Shown here: one piece after another, positions 24,000 to 33,012 of the stretch | How the letters are laid out: every line of letters starts with the position of its first letter | How positions within the stretch are numbered: the first letter of the stretch is position 1 | Assembly (NCBI GenBank): GCA_964464435.1 | Contig: CAYXGE010000008.1 | Location: 1-35,163 of the forward strand | DNA: 35,163 bases | Source: CAYXGE01 sp964464435 | Lineage (GTDB): Bacteria > Pseudomonadota > Gammaproteobacteria > Burkholderiales > Methylophilaceae | Direction: 5' to 3' | Program-made: the position numbers and the translations under genes | Notes under the pieces: model-generated | Database searches by the model: none | Told to the model about the DNA's origin: nothing | Seen by the model: the letters and a program-made list of their open reading frames with translations, nothing else

Positions 24000-25120
24000 A
24001 CACACTCCTCGGATAATGCTTTAATTTTAGTTTTAATCATGTTAACACGCTCTTTCAACAAGTCCTCAGCGAGCAATGCTGTTCTTGCTTCAGCAAGAAC
24101 AGAGCAGACGGGTGCATCTAATGCAATTTTACTGCCTTTTACTGGGATATCACTTACCCAATCAGGCCATACAAAATCTTCAGCGATGTGCAAGGCTTGC
24201 TCAGCATACAAAATCGCAGTTGCCTTACTTTGACTTTTTAAAGAGATTTCCGGCATTTGGCCATGACATGATGCAATATGCCAAGCCAATAAACTCTCGT
24301 GTTGACTCTTAGCTTCATACAAACCTACCGTTGCACTCAAACGTGGATTAACCTCTAGCACCCAAACATTTTCGTGCTCAAATATTGCATCTAGGCTATT
24401 TAATCCGCGCAAGCCTAAGCGATTTGTCAGCGTTTGCATCACCTTAATCAATATCTCTTGTACTTTTTGTGGTAACAATACGTTACTTACAGCCCCCCCA
24501 TATCGATATGGAAACTCATCATTAGGGGCTAAATACTGTTTGTTAAAGCCAATTAATTGTGTGTTATTTCCATCAGCCAAAAACAATACAGAAATAGGCT
24601 CACCAGTCATTTGCTGTTGAAAATAGCCATTTTTTTGAGGTAACTGCCCCTGTTTAGCTAAACGAATATGCATACCGCCTGAACCTGCAATTTGCTTTTC
24701 AATCCAGCCAGATGCATCTGCTAATTTCGATACTTGTATTGCTGGATAACTAATCTGACATTGTTGCAGTAGCTCAAAATAATTTGGCAATCTTTTTAAA
24801 CTTCCAACTGCCTGTACAGTATTTCCTAATAGTTGCGTATAACTTTTTACCAAATCAAGTAGTTCTGGTACCGCCTCAAAACCACTGCCATAGACAAACC
24901 CATCAACATATTGCCAGTCAATTTGCGCTAACACTGATTTAAATGAAACAGCATTTACAGCTCCATTATATAATGTAACTTGGTAACTTTGTTTTGCAAG
25001 TAATTGTATTTCATAATCTTTAAAAATATCTATTGCTATCACATCATAGCCTGCCCTGACCAAAGATTGCACATATGGCCTAGCATTGACAGAGGCAACA
25101 ACAATGGTTGATGTTGCCAT
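23993..25120 (-). CDS. ATP-grasp protein of the H4MPT cluster, function unknown
   Basis: The 375-residue protein begins with a pre-ATP-grasp Rossmann-like domain (TIVVASVNARPYVQSLVRAGYDVIAID). It has an ATP-grasp half with IAGSGGMHIRLAKQG, YFQQQMTGEPISVLFLADG, LGLRGLNSLDAIFE and the metal site WVLEVNPRLSATVGLYE. It lies between mtdB and mch, corresponding by place and type to the gene called orf17 next to mtdB in Methylorubrum. The family joins a carboxylate to an amine or similar acceptor with ATP; the substrate here is unknown, though a glutamylation or other ligation on H4MPT or methylofuran is plausible. It is distinct from the RimK-like and MfnD-like ligases in this window. Confidence 0.8.
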   Translation of the reverse strand: MATSTIVVASVNARPYVQSLVRAGYDVIAIDIFKDYEIQLLAKQSYQVTLYNGAVNAVSFKSVLAQIDWQYVDGFVYGSGFEAVPELLDLVKSYTQLLGNTVQAVGSLKRLPNYFELLQQCQISYPAIQVSKLADASGWIEKQIAGSGGMHIRLAKQGQLPQKNGYFQQQMTGEPISVLFLADGNNTQLIGFNKQYLAPNDEFPYRYGGAVSNVLLPQKVQEILIKVMQTLTNRLGLRGLNSLDAIFEHENVWVLEVNPRLSATVGLYEAKSQHESLLAWHIASCHGQMPEISLKSQSKATAILYAEQALHIAEDFVWPDWVSDIPVKGSKIALDAPVCSVLAEARTALLAEDLLKERVNMIKTKIKALSEECVC

Positions 25121-25153
25121 AGCCTTAGTTATTAGTAGCAGTTAAATATTGCG

Positions 25154-26059
25154 CTACAAGCACTTTCTAGCCATTTCAAATGCAGAAAGAAAGTCAAAGT
25201 AATATTTTTCTTCAGCGCTGAGCATTTGCTTGAGCAATTGATGTTGTGCTTGGTATTTAACATTACCAATACACAATGCACCGATACCAAACGCCTGTGT
25301 ACCAGGAATAGACGCTCCGTTAGCAAAAACATCCACCCCTTCTGCACCCGTTGGTGGCACTGCATTGACATCTGCTACAATTTTGAGCGTTTTTGAAGAC
25401 GCCATTTGTGCCAAACTTAATACCTGTACACCCGCGGCTGCACAGCATAAGGCGATATCTGTCGTCTGCAGAATGTCGATTTTAAGCCCATCATTACTGC
25501 CGTCAACAGCATGTAATGTTACACCGTAGCGATTTTGATAGCTGTCAACTTTACTTTGCACATCGGCCATACGGTTGTGCGCAACCATGTTAACCTTAGC
25601 ACCATATTTTGCAGCAATCACTGCTGTGCAACCACCTACTGGCCCTGTACTGCCAAACACACTGACCGTGCGTCCAGATAAATCGCCACCAAAATGCTTG
25701 TTGAGATGTTGCTCTACTTTAGCCATCATGCCTGCTGCAGTGGTAAATGCGCCAGAAGGGTCAGCAAAAACAGAAACTTCAAATGGTGGCACCATCGACT
25801 TTTTTGCAACATCAAGCATGTCCATTGCCAAATCAATATCGCGACCACCAATAAACACAGCTTCACGCTTTATGCCATCGGGGCCACGAGAAAATATGGC
25901 GTCTTGCACTAAACCCATGACTTCTTTTAGCTCAACATTGGTATAAGGCACTACGTTATCAAACCCCGCATCAAACGCCATATTGGCATCAAACGGGCTA
26001 GCATTTTTAGCGGCCGTGATTAAATGTAAAATTGATACTTTTTGATTGTTCGTTTTCAT
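25154..26059 (-). CDS. mtdB: NAD(P)-dependent methylene-H4MPT dehydrogenase MtdB
   Basis: MtdB oxidises methylene-H4MPT to methenyl-H4MPT. The 301-residue protein has an N-terminal substrate domain (NASPFDANMAFDAGFDNVVPY, AVFIGGRDIDLAMDML, FADPSGAFTTAAGMMA) and a Rossmann domain with SVFGSTGPVGGCTAVIAAKYGA and VADVNAVPPTGAEGVD. Close neighbours mch, an ATP-grasp gene and mptG support H4MPT rather than tetrahydrofolate as carrier. MtdC-type enzymes are similar, so the cofactor preference is not certain. AGGG stands 5 nt before the ATG. Confidence 0.9.
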   Translation of the reverse strand: MKTNNQKVSILHLITAAKNASPFDANMAFDAGFDNVVPYTNVELKEVMGLVQDAIFSRGPDGIKREAVFIGGRDIDLAMDMLDVAKKSMVPPFEVSVFADPSGAFTTAAGMMAKVEQHLNKHFGGDLSGRTVSVFGSTGPVGGCTAVIAAKYGAKVNMVAHNRMADVQSKVDSYQNRYGVTLHAVDGSNDGLKIDILQTTDIALCCAAAGVQVLSLAQMASSKTLKIVADVNAVPPTGAEGVDVFANGASIPGTQAFGIGALCIGNVKYQAQHQLLKQMLSAEEKYYFDFLSAFEMARKCL

Positions 26060-26124
26060 AAATGCCCTATGCGATGTTGGGTCTTACCTCAATATAGTTG
26101 ATCATACCCAATTAAATGGGTTTC

Positions 26125-27093
26125 TTATTGCGTAATATCACTTAGGATTCCACCTCTATTCAAGCCTTTAGAAAGCTGAAAAGTTAAATGTGGGTCTGAT
26201 GAAAATTGCGTTTGCAAAGCATGTAAGTGCTGTTGCGCAATAACTTCATTTTCAAACACAGCAAAGCCTGTAGGTCCCCATGAACTCTGACCAAAGCATA
26301 CTGCGCCCTGCTCTTCAAGCGTATGCAAAACCTCAGCTACACGTTTACTCGCATAACGTCCACCTTGAATCGGTGCAAAATAATCTCCTGTACGCGCTTG
26401 CAATTCACGAATCGCAGCTCCAAATGTAGTTAAATCATGCTCCGCAAGTGCTGGTAATGCTTGCATTAAAACGCGCCTACAAAGCATGGCTGCATCTGCC
26501 GCTGGAAACTCTGGCAAGTGTTTAAAAGCAGAAACCTCTTGCTCACCGTGCACTCCAATGTTGGTTGTGTCAAATATTAATAAAATACGCCACGCTTCTG
26601 GAAAATCAGCGCGAGCAATCACTGGAGGTACTAAGGTATGAGCCCCACGACCACCATCAATCACCACCCCACCCGCTGCAAAAGTACCTAAGCCTATGCC
26701 CGAGCGAGCACCGCGGTCCGTCATTAAAGCGACATCTTGCAACATCAGCCCTAAATCGTACAATTTATTCATGGCCATACCGACCACCAAGGCCATTTGC
26801 GTACCAGAGCCTAGTCCGGCATGTTCAGGAATCACTTGCGTAAATTGCATATGCATACCGCCCTTTAAATTCAGGGCTTTAGCCAAAGTGTGAGCCAAAG
26901 TTAACGCACGCGTCGAATCAACACCTTCAACACTAAAAGTATCGGCTCGCCAAGCATTAAGTTGAGTACATGGTTGCTCGAGCGCCACGCCTATACTGCC
27001 AAAACGTCGCCCCAAGCCACCATTTAGGTCAAAAAACCCCATGTGCAATCGTGCTGTTGTACTAACACATACGCCTTGTTTGGGATTTTGCAT
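26125..27093 (-). CDS. mptG: Beta-ribofuranosylaminobenzene 5'-phosphate synthase (MptG-like)
   Basis: This enzyme joins p-aminobenzoate to phosphoribosyl pyrophosphate with loss of CO2, the first committed step to the arylamine part of H4MPT. The 322-residue protein is of the GHMP-kinase type with STTARLHMGFFDLNGGLGRRFGSIG at the start, the signature EHAGLGSGTQMAL at 90-102, RSGIGLGTFAAGGVVIDGG and GQSSWGPTGFAVF. It leads the minus-strand run mptG, mtdB, ATP-grasp, mch, RimK-like, CitG-like and is divergent from fhcBADC. The p-aminobenzoate could come from the PabB encoded at 8.3-9.6 kb. Confidence 0.9.
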   Translation of the reverse strand: MQNPKQGVCVSTTARLHMGFFDLNGGLGRRFGSIGVALEQPCTQLNAWRADTFSVEGVDSTRALTLAHTLAKALNLKGGMHMQFTQVIPEHAGLGSGTQMALVVGMAMNKLYDLGLMLQDVALMTDRGARSGIGLGTFAAGGVVIDGGRGAHTLVPPVIARADFPEAWRILLIFDTTNIGVHGEQEVSAFKHLPEFPAADAAMLCRRVLMQALPALAEHDLTTFGAAIRELQARTGDYFAPIQGGRYASKRVAEVLHTLEEQGAVCFGQSSWGPTGFAVFENEVIAQQHLHALQTQFSSDPHLTFQLSKGLNRGGILSDITQ

Positions 27094-27214
27094 ACCGTAT
27101 TTACCACCTTGAGGATTGGATGCAGTTATTCTAACCGAGCACGTTTTTATTTGAAACGAAAAAAGAATAAAGTGAATCTTCAGATTTAGGCTATGTTTCT
27201 AGGCCTAATCTAGC

Positions 27215-27244
27215 TTGACGCAGGTTTTCATTCGCACGCATAAT
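27215..27244 (+). promoter_or_regulatory. Probable sigma-70 promoter of fhcBADC
   Basis: TTGACG (27215-27220) and CATAAT (27239-27244) match five of six consensus bases each and are 18 bp apart. Transcription would start near 27251, leaving a leader of about 60 nt; AAGGA lies 5 nt before the fhcB ATG. Just upstream an imperfect inverted repeat, AGATTTAGG (27183-27191) with GGCCTAATCT (27202-27211), could be an operator shared with divergent mptG. Confidence 0.55.
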
Positions 27245-27313
27245 CAATACCATGACCTACCTAACATCGGCCCACATTATTATGCCTCAACCCCTTGAAA
27301 TACAAGGATTTAA

Positions 27314-28612
27314 ATGAACCTTATCAAATACCCCATCCAGCATTCAGCTGTGACCTGCCCCGCCTGCGGCTTGTTATGCGATGACTTAGTCGTAGACTGC
27401 AACAATGCAGGCGCCTTAAAAGTCAGCAAAAATGGCTGCAGCAAAAGCGTAACGTTTTTTGAGCGAACTGCAAACACGGCCTCACCCAATATAAAAGGTA
27501 AACCAGCCACACTGGCTGAGGCATGCGCCCAAGCGGCAAGCATTCTGCGTAGCAGTAATCAGCCACTATTTGCAGGCCTAGGCACTGAGGTGCAAGGCAT
27601 GCGCGCTGTGATGAGCTTGGCTGACTATGCTGGCGCAACGCTAGACCATATGAATAGCTACAGCAGCATGCGCAACACGCATGTGGTGCAAAACACGGGT
27701 TGGCAGGTGACAACGCTGACTGAGGTGCGTAATCGTGTTGATTTATTAGTGGTTGTCGGCTCTGATATTGTGAGTTACAACCCACGCTTTTTTGAGCGCA
27801 TGGTGTGGAACACTGAAAGCATGTTTGAACAAGACACGGCCAGTCGCCAAGTGGTGTATTTAGGTGGCCGCGATTTAGACACCTCGCATGGCATATCACC
27901 CAATGGCACAAAACCAACGGTACTGCCTTGCGACACAGCAAAACTGCCTGAGGTCACCGCCGCACTGCGCGCTTTGGTCATGGGCAAAACCCTAAGCGTG
28001 ACTGAAGTTGCAGGCATTGCTGTGAGCGACTTACAAAACCTTGCCGAACGCCTAAAAGCCGCAAAATACGGCGTAGTGGCTTGGGTTAGCAGCAGCTTTG
28101 ATTTTAACCATGCCGAATTAGCCATACAAAACATTACCGAAATGGTGGTCAAACTCAACGCTACAACGCGCTGCTCTGGCTTGCCATTAGGCGGCTCAGA
28201 AGGCGATTACAGTGTCAACCAAGCCAGTACATGGACAGCTGGCTACCCCATGCGTAGCAGCTTTAAGCGTGGGCACCCTGAATTTGACCCTTATTTACTC
28301 ACTACAGAACAATTACTTGATGATGGCTCTGCCGATGCACTGGTTTGGATTAGCAGCTTGAACCCAGACAAAACCCCACCCAAAACAAATGCGCCGCTTA
28401 TTGTGATTGGTCACCCTAATATGCAATTAGCGCAAACACCTGATGTCTTTATCCCCATAGGCACGCCTGGCATAGACCATAAAGGCACCATGTTTAGGAT
28501 TGATAGCTCCGTGAGCTTGCCTTTGGCTCAGCTTAAAAACACTGACTTACCGAGCTTGTCTGAAGTCATCCAACAAATTGAGGCAGAACTGACAGGACAA
28601 CAGCCATGCTAA
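27314..28612 (+). CDS. fhcB: Formyltransferase/hydrolase complex subunit B (FhcB)
   Basis: FhcB is related to subunit B of formylmethanofuran dehydrogenase and is a structural part of the bacterial Fhc complex, which hydrolyses the formyl group to formate. The 432-residue protein keeps the N-terminal cysteine motif TCPACGLLCDDL (Cys15, 18, 22) and the order of the molybdopterin-binding fold (GLGTEVQGMRAVMSLA, VVVGSDIVSYNP, PLGGSEGDYSVNQ). At the position where archaeal enzymes carry the catalytic Cys or selenocysteine I see none, as known for bacterial FhcB, so it should not be redox active. Its stop overlaps the fhcA start by 7 bp. Confidence 0.93.
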   Translation: MNLIKYPIQHSAVTCPACGLLCDDLVVDCNNAGALKVSKNGCSKSVTFFERTANTASPNIKGKPATLAEACAQAASILRSSNQPLFAGLGTEVQGMRAVMSLADYAGATLDHMNSYSSMRNTHVVQNTGWQVTTLTEVRNRVDLLVVVGSDIVSYNPRFFERMVWNTESMFEQDTASRQVVYLGGRDLDTSHGISPNGTKPTVLPCDTAKLPEVTAALRALVMGKTLSVTEVAGIAVSDLQNLAERLKAAKYGVVAWVSSSFDFNHAELAIQNITEMVVKLNATTRCSGLPLGGSEGDYSVNQASTWTAGYPMRSSFKRGHPEFDPYLLTTEQLLDDGSADALVWISSLNPDKTPPKTNAPLIVIGHPNMQLAQTPDVFIPIGTPGIDHKGTMFRIDSSVSLPLAQLKNTDLPSLSEVIQQIEAELTGQQPC

Positions 28613-30282
28613 TAAAACTTACAGGCGGAAAAATTTACGACCCAGCCAATCAAATTGATGGCAAAGTGATGGACATTTACATACGCGATGGCCGCATTGT
28701 GGAGCGCCCACGTGATGATGAACCCATCCAGCAAGAATACGATATACGCGGCAAAGTAGTGATGGCAGGTGCGATTGATATGCACACCCATATTGGTGGC
28801 GGCAAAGTGAACATCGCGCGCATGATGTTGCCAGAAGACCATCGCGGCGACCCAGCGGCCTTGACGCATATTTGTCATTCAGGTTGTGGCCATGCTGCAC
28901 CATCAACACTTATCACAGGTTATCGCTACGCAGAAATGGGCTATACCGCCGCATTTGAGCCCGCACTTTCACCCGTAAATGCCAGACAATCACACCTAGA
29001 GATGGGCGATACGCCGATTATCGACAAGGGTGGTTACGCCATGATAGGCAGCGACGACTACTTTTTGCGCATGCTAGCGGCTAAAAAAGACCAAAACGCC
29101 ATTAACGACTACGTTGCGTGGATTATGCATGCCTCACAAGCGATTGGCATTAAAGTGGTCAACCCAGGTGGCATTAGCGCCTTTAAGTTTAATCAGCGTG
29201 CATTAGATTTAGATGAAAACAATGTGCATTACCAAGTCACCCCGCGTGAAGTGCTAAAAGCCTTGAGCCGCGCCGTGCACGAGCTAGGTGTACCTCACCC
29301 GCTGCATGTACATGGTAACAATTTGGGGGTTCCTGGCAATGTAGATACCACACTTAAAACCATGGGCGCGGTTGAAGGCTACCCCATCCATTTAACGCAT
29401 ATTCAGTTTCATAGTTATGGCACAGAAGGCGACCGTAAATTTTCATCGGGCGCGGCAGCCATTGCTGAAGCCATTAACAAATACAAAAACGTCTCTGCCG
29501 ATGTTGGGCAAATTTTGTTCAACCAAACCGTGACAGCCTCTGGCGACAATATGCGCCAGTTTGCCAACTCCACACTAGGCTCACCCAAAAAGTCTGTGAT
29601 TATGGACATTGAATGTGATTCAGGCTGCGGCGTAGTGCCTTTCAAATACAAAGACAAAAATTTTGTAAACGCCTTGCAATGGGCCATTGGCCTAGAAATC
29701 TTCTTGCTAATAGAAGACCCATGGCGTGTATTTTTAACGACTGACCACCCCAATGGCGCGCCATTCACTAGCTACCCACATTTGATTAAGCTTCTGATGG
29801 ACAAAACATTCCGTAACGATATGTTCACCAAGCTTAATTTAGATGCACAAGCCATGAGCACACTCACCAGCATAGACCGCGAATATAGCTTATATGAAAT
29901 CGCCATTATGACCCGTGCTGGCGCGGCAAAATTAGTGGGCTTGCACGATAGAGGCCATCTAGGCGTAGGTGGCGCAGCCGACATTACTGTGTATACCGAC
30001 GACCCAGACCGCGAAAAAATGTTTTCCAAACCCGACTATGTATTTAAAGACGGTGAATTAGTGGTTAGAAATGGCGAAGTCGTCAAAGTGACATGGGGCA
30101 AAACCCACACCGTCAAACCAGAGTTTGACCGTGGCATAGAAAAAGATTTAAAACAATATTTTGACCGTTTCCACACCATGAATATGGAACACTTTAAAGT
30201 GAGTGCCGATGAAATTGCCGAAGGCGGACGTGGTGGCGTGGTAGTACAAGAATGTAAAGGTCGTAGGGAGAAAACAGAATGA
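28606..30282 (+). CDS. fhcA: Formyltransferase/hydrolase complex subunit A (FhcA), amidohydrolase
   Basis: FhcA hydrolyses formyl-methylofuran to formate and the free furan carrier. The 558-residue protein is an amidohydrolase with the metal-binding AIDMHTHIGGGKVN (His60, His62), HVHGNNLGVPGN, HLTHIQFHSYG and the catalytic Asp in LTTDHPNGAPFTSYP. A C-terminal beta domain follows with VGGAADITVYTDDPDREKMF. It overlaps fhcB by 7 bp at the start and fhcD by an ATGA at the end, so the complex subunits are made from coupled frames. It is cytoplasmic and complete. Confidence 0.96.
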   Translation: MLIKLTGGKIYDPANQIDGKVMDIYIRDGRIVERPRDDEPIQQEYDIRGKVVMAGAIDMHTHIGGGKVNIARMMLPEDHRGDPAALTHICHSGCGHAAPSTLITGYRYAEMGYTAAFEPALSPVNARQSHLEMGDTPIIDKGGYAMIGSDDYFLRMLAAKKDQNAINDYVAWIMHASQAIGIKVVNPGGISAFKFNQRALDLDENNVHYQVTPREVLKALSRAVHELGVPHPLHVHGNNLGVPGNVDTTLKTMGAVEGYPIHLTHIQFHSYGTEGDRKFSSGAAAIAEAINKYKNVSADVGQILFNQTVTASGDNMRQFANSTLGSPKKSVIMDIECDSGCGVVPFKYKDKNFVNALQWAIGLEIFLLIEDPWRVFLTTDHPNGAPFTSYPHLIKLLMDKTFRNDMFTKLNLDAQAMSTLTSIDREYSLYEIAIMTRAGAAKLVGLHDRGHLGVGGAADITVYTDDPDREKMFSKPDYVFKDGELVVRNGEVVKVTWGKTHTVKPEFDRGIEKDLKQYFDRFHTMNMEHFKVSADEIAEGGRGGVVVQECKGRREKTE

Positions 30283-31199
30283 TTATTAACGGAGTCACAA
30301 TAGACGAAACCTACGCCGAAGCCTTTAACATGCGTGGCACACGCGTCATTATTACTGCGCAAAATTTAAAATGGGCTTACAACGCAGCCAATGCCATGAC
30401 AGGCTTTGCCACCTCAGTGATTGGTTGTGGTGTAGAAGCTGGTATAGAAAAAGAACTCACTGCCGATGAAACCCCTGATGGTCGCCCGGGTGTTGCTATC
30501 CTAATGTTTGCAATGGGTAGCGCTGTGCTGATGAAGCAACTCGAAACTCGCATGGGCCAATGTATACTCACCTGCCCCACCGCTGCCGCTTTCTCAGGCA
30601 TTGATGGCGCAGATAGAATCAGCCTAGGCAAAAATCTACGCTTCTTTGGCGACGGTTATCAAACCTCTAAAGTATTCGGTGGCAAACGCTACTGGCGCGT
30701 TCCAGTGATGGACGGCGAATTTATTACCGAAGAAACCACAGGCATGGTGCGCGCCATCGGCGGTGGTAACTTCTTGGTGTTAGCAGAGTCGCAGCCACAA
30801 GCCCTTGCCGCCTGTGAAGCAGCTATCGATGCCATGAAAAAACTACCCAATGTCATCATGCCCTTCCCCGGTGGTATCGTGCGCTCAGGCTCTAAAGTGG
30901 GCTCAAAATACAAAAGCATGTTTGCCTCAACCAATGACGCCTTCTGCCCCACACTCAAAGGTTTAGTCAACACACAACTTTCACCTGAAATTGAATCAGT
31001 CATGGAAATTGTGATTAACGGTCTCACCGAAGCCGACATTCGCAAAGCCACTCATGTAGGCATTGCCGCTGCTTGTAAATTGGGCGCAGCAAATGGCATC
31101 AAACGGATTTCAGCAGGTAACTACGGTGGCAAATTGGGGCAATTCCAATTTCATTTGCAAGACATTATGAACGATAAAACTTTAAGCGAGGCCGTATGA
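30279..31199 (+). CDS. fhcD: Formylmethanofuran:H4MPT formyltransferase subunit (FhcD)
   Basis: FhcD passes the formyl group from formyl-H4MPT to methylofuran within the Fhc complex. The 306-residue protein matches archaeal Ftr in length and pattern: INGVTIDETYAEAFNMRGTR at the N-terminus, TPDGRPGVAILMFAMG, RVPVMDGEFITEE, PFPGGIVRSGSKVGSKYK and the C-terminal ISAGNYGGKLGQFQFHL. It overlaps both neighbours by ATGA sequences. No odd features. Confidence 0.95.
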   Translation: MIINGVTIDETYAEAFNMRGTRVIITAQNLKWAYNAANAMTGFATSVIGCGVEAGIEKELTADETPDGRPGVAILMFAMGSAVLMKQLETRMGQCILTCPTAAAFSGIDGADRISLGKNLRFFGDGYQTSKVFGGKRYWRVPVMDGEFITEETTGMVRAIGGGNFLVLAESQPQALAACEAAIDAMKKLPNVIMPFPGGIVRSGSKVGSKYKSMFASTNDAFCPTLKGLVNTQLSPEIESVMEIVINGLTEADIRKATHVGIAAACKLGAANGIKRISAGNYGGKLGQFQFHLQDIMNDKTLSEAV

Positions 31200-32011
31200 G
31201 CGCACTCACACTGACACTCAAGCTAGACACCAAACAACATCTCGATGTGAGCCCACTCACACCTGACAACCTAGCCGAAAAATCTGCAGCAGACATCGCT
31301 GCAATCCCTCTGCAATATGGCAAAAGCCAATTACGCGTAGATGAAGCCTTTGCAATTTCGGGCGATGACAGCAGCAATATCATCATCAAAAATAGCAATA
31401 GCAAACTTGAATACATCGCGCACGGCATGAAAACAGGCAGCATCACCGTTGAAGGTGACGCAGGTGCTTATGCGGGCTTTCACATGAAAGGCGGCGAGCT
31501 AACCATTAACGGTAACGTCACCGACTTTGCCGCAAGTGGCCTAGCGGGCGGCTTGATGATAGTGAATGGTAACGCAGGTGACTTTTTAGGCGCCGCCATT
31601 GCGGGCGATAAAAAAGGCATGCGCGGCGGCACCGTGATTATTAAAGGCAACGTAGGCGAACGCGCGGGCGACCAAATGCGACGCGGCTTAATGTTAATTG
31701 AAGGCAATGCAGGCAGCTACTGCGCTTCACGCATGTTAGCAGGCACCATAGGCGTACTCGGCACAGTTGGCGAATATGTAGGTTACAGTATGCGCCGTGG
31801 CACTTTATTGCTCACGCACACCCCTGCAATGCATGCCACACTCAAAGATTGCGGCACACATACGCTGCCCTATTTAAGCCTAATGTTTAAATCATTCGCA
31901 AAGCTACCTAGTAAGTTTTCAAGCATTGCTCAAAATCGCGTGCAACGCTACGCTGGAGATGTTGCCAATGATGGTAAAGGTGAAATACTAATATTTAAAG
32001 AAAAATTGTAA
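31196..32011 (+). CDS. fhcC: Formyltransferase/hydrolase complex subunit C (FhcC)
   Basis: FhcC resembles subunit C of formylmethanofuran dehydrogenase. The 271-residue protein contains a run of G-x-x-x-G type repeats that fold into a parallel beta helix, as in the C-terminal domain of glutamate synthase (for example GAYAGFHMKGGELTINGN, GGTVIIKGNVGERAGD, RRGLMLIEGNAGSYC, GTIGVLGTVGEYVGYSMRRG). It closes the fhcBADC operon and is followed after 4 bp by a strong hairpin terminator. Its last 22 codons plus stop are copied exactly 1156 bp downstream as part of a direct repeat; this copy, continuous with the rest of the gene, is the functional one. Confidence 0.94.
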   Translation: MSALTLTLKLDTKQHLDVSPLTPDNLAEKSAADIAAIPLQYGKSQLRVDEAFAISGDDSSNIIIKNSNSKLEYIAHGMKTGSITVEGDAGAYAGFHMKGGELTINGNVTDFAASGLAGGLMIVNGNAGDFLGAAIAGDKKGMRGGTVIIKGNVGERAGDQMRRGLMLIEGNAGSYCASRMLAGTIGVLGTVGEYVGYSMRRGTLLLTHTPAMHATLKDCGTHTLPYLSLMFKSFAKLPSKFSSIAQNRVQRYAGDVANDGKGEILIFKEKL

Positions 32012-32149
32012 GTATAAAAAAAGCGGCTTTTAAGAAAGCCGCTTTTTAAGCATTATTTTATTTCTAAGCTTTGCGTCTTAAGCCTGCAAAACCAAGCAAA
32101 GCTGAACCAAATAACCAAGCGGCAGCAGGCACAGGCACAGCAGCTACCT
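31943..32149. repeat. 207-bp perfect direct repeat, copy 1
   Basis: Identical base for base to 33099-33305. It contains the last 69 bp of fhcC, the terminator and the last about 86 bp of the first PEP-CTERM gene. Left edge: TG before CAACGC here, TA in copy 2. Right edge: AGCTACCT followed by CCCC here and by GAGA in copy 2. Confidence 0.97.
32016..32047. terminator. Bidirectional terminator between fhcC and PEP-CTERM gene 1
   Basis: AAAAAGCGGCTTT pairs with AAAGCCGCTTTTT around TAAG, with A and T tracts on both sides. It serves fhcBADC on the plus strand and the PEP-CTERM gene on the minus strand. Confidence 0.92.
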
Positions 32150-32759
32150 CCCCTACTGTTACATCTGTATTTGCATTTCTGCCATTTGCTCCTAAATTAC
32201 CGCATTGGCCACCATTTACTGTACCTTGACCATCAGGGCAGACCACATTTGCCATTATAAAATTCCCCTGCTGATTTGGGATGAACATAGTAATAAACAA
32301 ATCAATATTCGGGCCAGGCACAGTTGTCCTGTTCCTACCTTGTCCAGTTGTTATTGAAGCACCACGAGCACTTACTTTAAACTCAAAAATACTGGCTGGA
32401 TTATTTCCATTACCCACCACTTCATAATCAGCCGTGCCAAAGTTACCGTAGCCACTGCCATTAGTTTGAGTCCAGCCTGTACCTACCGAAGGTATCATGT
32501 CAATTGTCACTACATCGCTACTAGCTAAATTAAGATTAAATCCAAATTTACTCAATGTAAAAGGGGAAGTAGCACTTACTCTAAAATACAAATCGCCGTC
32601 AGAAATTTCATTGACAAATACAGTAGCATAATTTACACCATCTACCCACTGAGTATTCGCGGCTTCTGTAAGGGTGTAGGTAATACTAGCAGCTGAAGCT
32701 GTTGTTGATTGCAATAACGCAATCATTATAGTTGTTATAAAAAGTTTGAATTTTTTCAT
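32064..32759 (-). CDS. PEP-CTERM-type exported surface protein 1
   Basis: The 231-residue protein has a signal peptide (KLFITTIMIALLQSTTASA) and a beta-rich, Asn/Gly/Thr-rich mature part. A C-terminal sorting signal of the PEP-CTERM kind follows: VPVPAAAWLFGSALLGFA plus GLRRKA, that is a Pro motif, a hydrophobic helix and a basic tail. Such signals are recognised by exosortase at the inner membrane before release to the outer surface or exopolysaccharide. No exosortase is in the window. GGGGA lies 8 nt before the ATG. The last 86 bp are identical to those of the second PEP-CTERM gene while the rest is unrelated. The function of the mature part is unknown. Confidence 0.82.
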   Translation of the reverse strand: MKKFKLFITTIMIALLQSTTASAASITYTLTEAANTQWVDGVNYATVFVNEISDGDLYFRVSATSPFTLSKFGFNLNLASSDVVTIDMIPSVGTGWTQTNGSGYGNFGTADYEVVGNGNNPASIFEFKVSARGASITTGQGRNRTTVPGPNIDLFITMFIPNQQGNFIMANVVCPDGQGTVNGGQCGNLGANGRNANTDVTVGEVAAVPVPAAAWLFGSALLGFAGLRRKA

Positions 32760-33012
32760 CTTGCATTTCCCCAGTCTAAAAGTTAAAAATTATAGTTATT
32801 GTCTTAAGAAGACTTAATATTTTTTAACAAATATAGACTAAGTAACTTTATTTCACAATTACCCATTCGGGTGAATAGTTATTGAAATAATCAAATCTTA
32901 AATTGTTAGCAAACCTCAATAAGGCTTAAATTCAACGTATACCAAAACAGCTTTTATAGTTAAAACCATGCTCACAAAATTCATTTAATAACGCATTATT
33001 TATCTGAATATT
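32760..33012. other. AT-rich intergenic region upstream of PEP-CTERM gene 1
   Basis: About 250 bp with no credible frame and no RNA gene that I recognise. It should hold the minus-strand promoter of PEP-CTERM gene 1. Short inverted repeats are present (GTCTT/AAGAC near 32802-32814) but not convincing. Confidence 0.5.

Noticed and set aside
27423..27941. Minus-strand frame of 172 codons inside fhcB
   Set aside because: Overlaps the conserved fhcB frame; Cys/His/Gln-rich composition is typical of antisense translation.
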